64,000 nt of DNA from Skeletonema tropicum (Eukaryota; Bacillariophyta; Thalassiosirophyceae; Thalassiosirales; Thalassiosiraceae). The notes under the pieces were generated by a model. It saw nothing but the letters and a program-made list of their open reading frames with translations. It searched no databases and was not told the origin of the DNA. This document shows, piece by piece, positions 62,631 through 64,000 of this stretch. Location: assembly GCA_037178625.1 (NCBI GenBank), contig CM074138.1:1674001-1738000 (forward strand), read 5' to 3'. Positions within the stretch are counted from its first letter, which is position 1. Every line of letters starts with the position of its first letter. The position numbers and the translations under genes are program-made.

Positions 62631-63324
62631 GGTTGGTGAGTTACAGGTGAGACTCGTGCCTCGGTTTTGGGGTTCACGCCCACCGACAAGTTGTGACTGG
62701 TTTAATAGCTCACTTGTTGCCGTTTTATCGCCTACACAGGATGATGACCATAAATGATGATGTGTAGGAAGATCTATGACCAAACTTCCCGACAAAATAA
62801 CACGTTGCTACGTTGTCAGAATTGGCAGCGAACAGAAATCAAACTCACCCCAAGAACGTTCCCAAGGCTTTTCTCGCAGCTCAGCGAACAATCAAAAAGA
62901 TTGAAGCTAGAGCAAATCGAGCTGTTTAATCTGTAAATCAGCACAAGATGTACACGTTGCACAAATTGAAACTCCTTACAGGCCGTACATCGTTGCACCG
63001 GTTCTTCGTTTGTTATCACGTTGCCTATCTCAAAGCCACCTATTTCTAAGCGTTTGTCTAGATGAGGAATCGACCTCACGTCAACTGGGAGTACTAATTG
63101 CACTATTATTGGTTATTCTTTTCTACTTTCTTCAATGAGACCCATCATGGTGGATTTCCCTTCATTCCCTTCGCGGAATATTGTTGACAGCACGCTTTCA
63201 TTTACTTACCAGAAAGTACCCGTATGCTTACATATCAGTGAGTGTCCGTATATATACCTATAAATTAGGTACCCTAATTTTCCGGCTGTCACAGGTTCAC
63301 TCTTCTGTGGAATAACTTTGGATT
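62631..63324. other. Intergenic before the carrier gene
   Basis: About 690 bases; short frames only (for example 62816-63103 minus), none with a recognised domain. It holds the 3' flank of the carrier gene and the 5' flank of the small secreted protein. Confidence 0.45.
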
Positions 63325-64000
63325 CTAATCCATAAAGCCAAGCACCTTTTTAGCTACCTCAACACCCAAGAAACAAGCAGCATTCGCTGGGAAAGCTCGG
63401 ATCAAAGCAGGTCTCATTCCCTTGAACAAACCAGCGTATCCCTCCTCTTTGATCAAAGCTTTGTAAACGTCATATATTCCACTGTACTTGCCCTCCGGTG
63501 CGGTCTGAAGACGAGACTTGAGTACATCCGCAGGAATTCCAATCCCCCAACATGCCATTCCAGCAAATCCACCAGCAAAGAGCACTGCACTTAATGAGAG
63601 TTGTCCATTGCTAGGATCAATACCCTGAATTTTCATTAACTCCCTCTTGGTAAGCTCATAGGTACCAAAGTATGCGACTGTTCCAGGAATATCTCTGAGA
63701 AGTGTGGCCCCCGTCCCTTTATAGAGAGATGCCAAACCTCCCTCTTTCAACAAATTCTTGCCACAATCCACCATTCCCGAGTATTTAGCCTTCCCTCCCT
63801 TCTCAACCTCATTTGCTTGCACTTGAAGCAAACACTTAATCCTTTCACTAGGAGCCATAATAGCCGTGGTAGGGATTGCCGAAAACGCACCCGCCATACA
63901 AATCTCTCCCATGGACAGTGTATACGGCGCTGTCTTCTCTTCTTCGGTCATTCCTCTTTGTCCAAAAGCTTTCACCATACGTTGACCCATATTATACGAC
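63325..64000 (-). CDS. Mitochondrial carrier, carnitine/acylcarnitine type (partial)
   Basis: The 3' part of a mitochondrial carrier gene; the frame runs off the window at 64000. About two of the three carrier repeats are visible with the signature Px[DE]xx[KR]: APSERIKCLLQVQ and IPADVLKSRLQTAPEGKYSG, each followed by a G-x-x-x-L-Y/F-K-G motif (GGLASLYKGTGATLLRDIPG, GYAGLFKGMRPALIRAFPAN). CLLQVQ after the signature and PANAACFLGVEVAK at the end match SLC25A20-like carriers, which exchange carnitine and acylcarnitine across the inner membrane. Related basic amino-acid carriers are an alternative. Confidence 0.88.
   Translation of the reverse strand, partial: SYNMGQRMVKAFGQRGMTEEEKTAPYTLSMGEICMAGAFSAIPTTAIMAPSERIKCLLQVQANEVEKGGKAKYSGMVDCGKNLLKEGGLASLYKGTGATLLRDIPGTVAYFGTYELTKRELMKIQGIDPSNGQLSLSAVLFAGGFAGMACWGIGIPADVLKSRLQTAPEGKYSGIYDVYKALIKEEGYAGLFKGMRPALIRAFPANAACFLGVEVAKKVLGFMD

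Noticed and set aside
1..64000. tRNA, rRNA or snRNA genes
   Set aside because: No T-loop GTTCRANYC with a matching cloverleaf, and no rRNA or U-snRNA core, was recognised by eye. A covariance-model scan would be decisive.

Overview
This is nuclear DNA of a photosynthetic stramenopile, most likely a centric diatom. Several predicted proteins start with a signal peptide followed by an ASAFAP-like Ala/Ser-Phe junction, the diatom and ochrophyte plastid-import signature (MutS2, ABC1 kinase, Nudix hydrolase, the 265-aa membrane protein). Introns are few and short (about 90-125 bases, GT-AG), spacing is compact, and Pro/Ser/Thr stalks are common. A DNAAF5/HEATR2-type axonemal dynein assembly factor points to a lineage with flagellated cells, which fits centric rather than pennate diatoms. 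The species cannot be named from the sequence.

Layout. 1-4 kb: the end of a hAT transposon, a stretch with nothing recognised, a tandem pair of secreted superoxide-dismutase-like genes and a foldback element. 4-21 kb: a conserved housekeeping block of plastid MutS2, a TcdA-like E1 enzyme, DPY30, a plastid-type Nudix hydrolase, adenylate kinase, a Bet1-like SNARE, a lineage-specific Cys-motif protein with a frame break, DNAAF5, an ABC1 kinase and a plastid membrane protein. 21-28 kb: nested DNA transposons (hAT inside a pogo/mariner-like element; the same hAT family inside a second hAT-like element) around an unknown membrane protein and a MYND protein. 28-37 kb: a RoxA/YcfD-like oxygenase, a small basic protein, a Mutator-like foldback, an LRR protein, a FAF2/UBX protein and a CmcJ/AsaB-like oxygenase fused to a membrane domain. 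37.4-40.8 kb: a satellite array of about 184-base monomers with an 11-monomer higher-order repeat. 41-43.5 kb: an unknown 801-aa protein. 43.5-61.5 kb: five minus-strand paralogues of a DUF839/PhoX-like extracellular enzyme in two architectures, two of them broken by single mutations, with decayed DNA and transposons between them. 62-64 kb: a small secreted protein and the edge-truncated gene of a mitochondrial carnitine/acylcarnitine-type carrier.

Functional links are loose, as usual in eukaryotes. Plastid proteins recur; divergent pairs share short promoters, some with E2F-like sites; and the DUF839 cluster is the one clearly expanding family. The best candidates for new biology are that cluster (secreted versus membrane-anchored forms of one enzyme), the satellite with its higher-order structure, the apparent intron gain in SOD copy 2, and the oxygenase-membrane fusion. 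All function calls come from motif recognition by eye; no database search was run.
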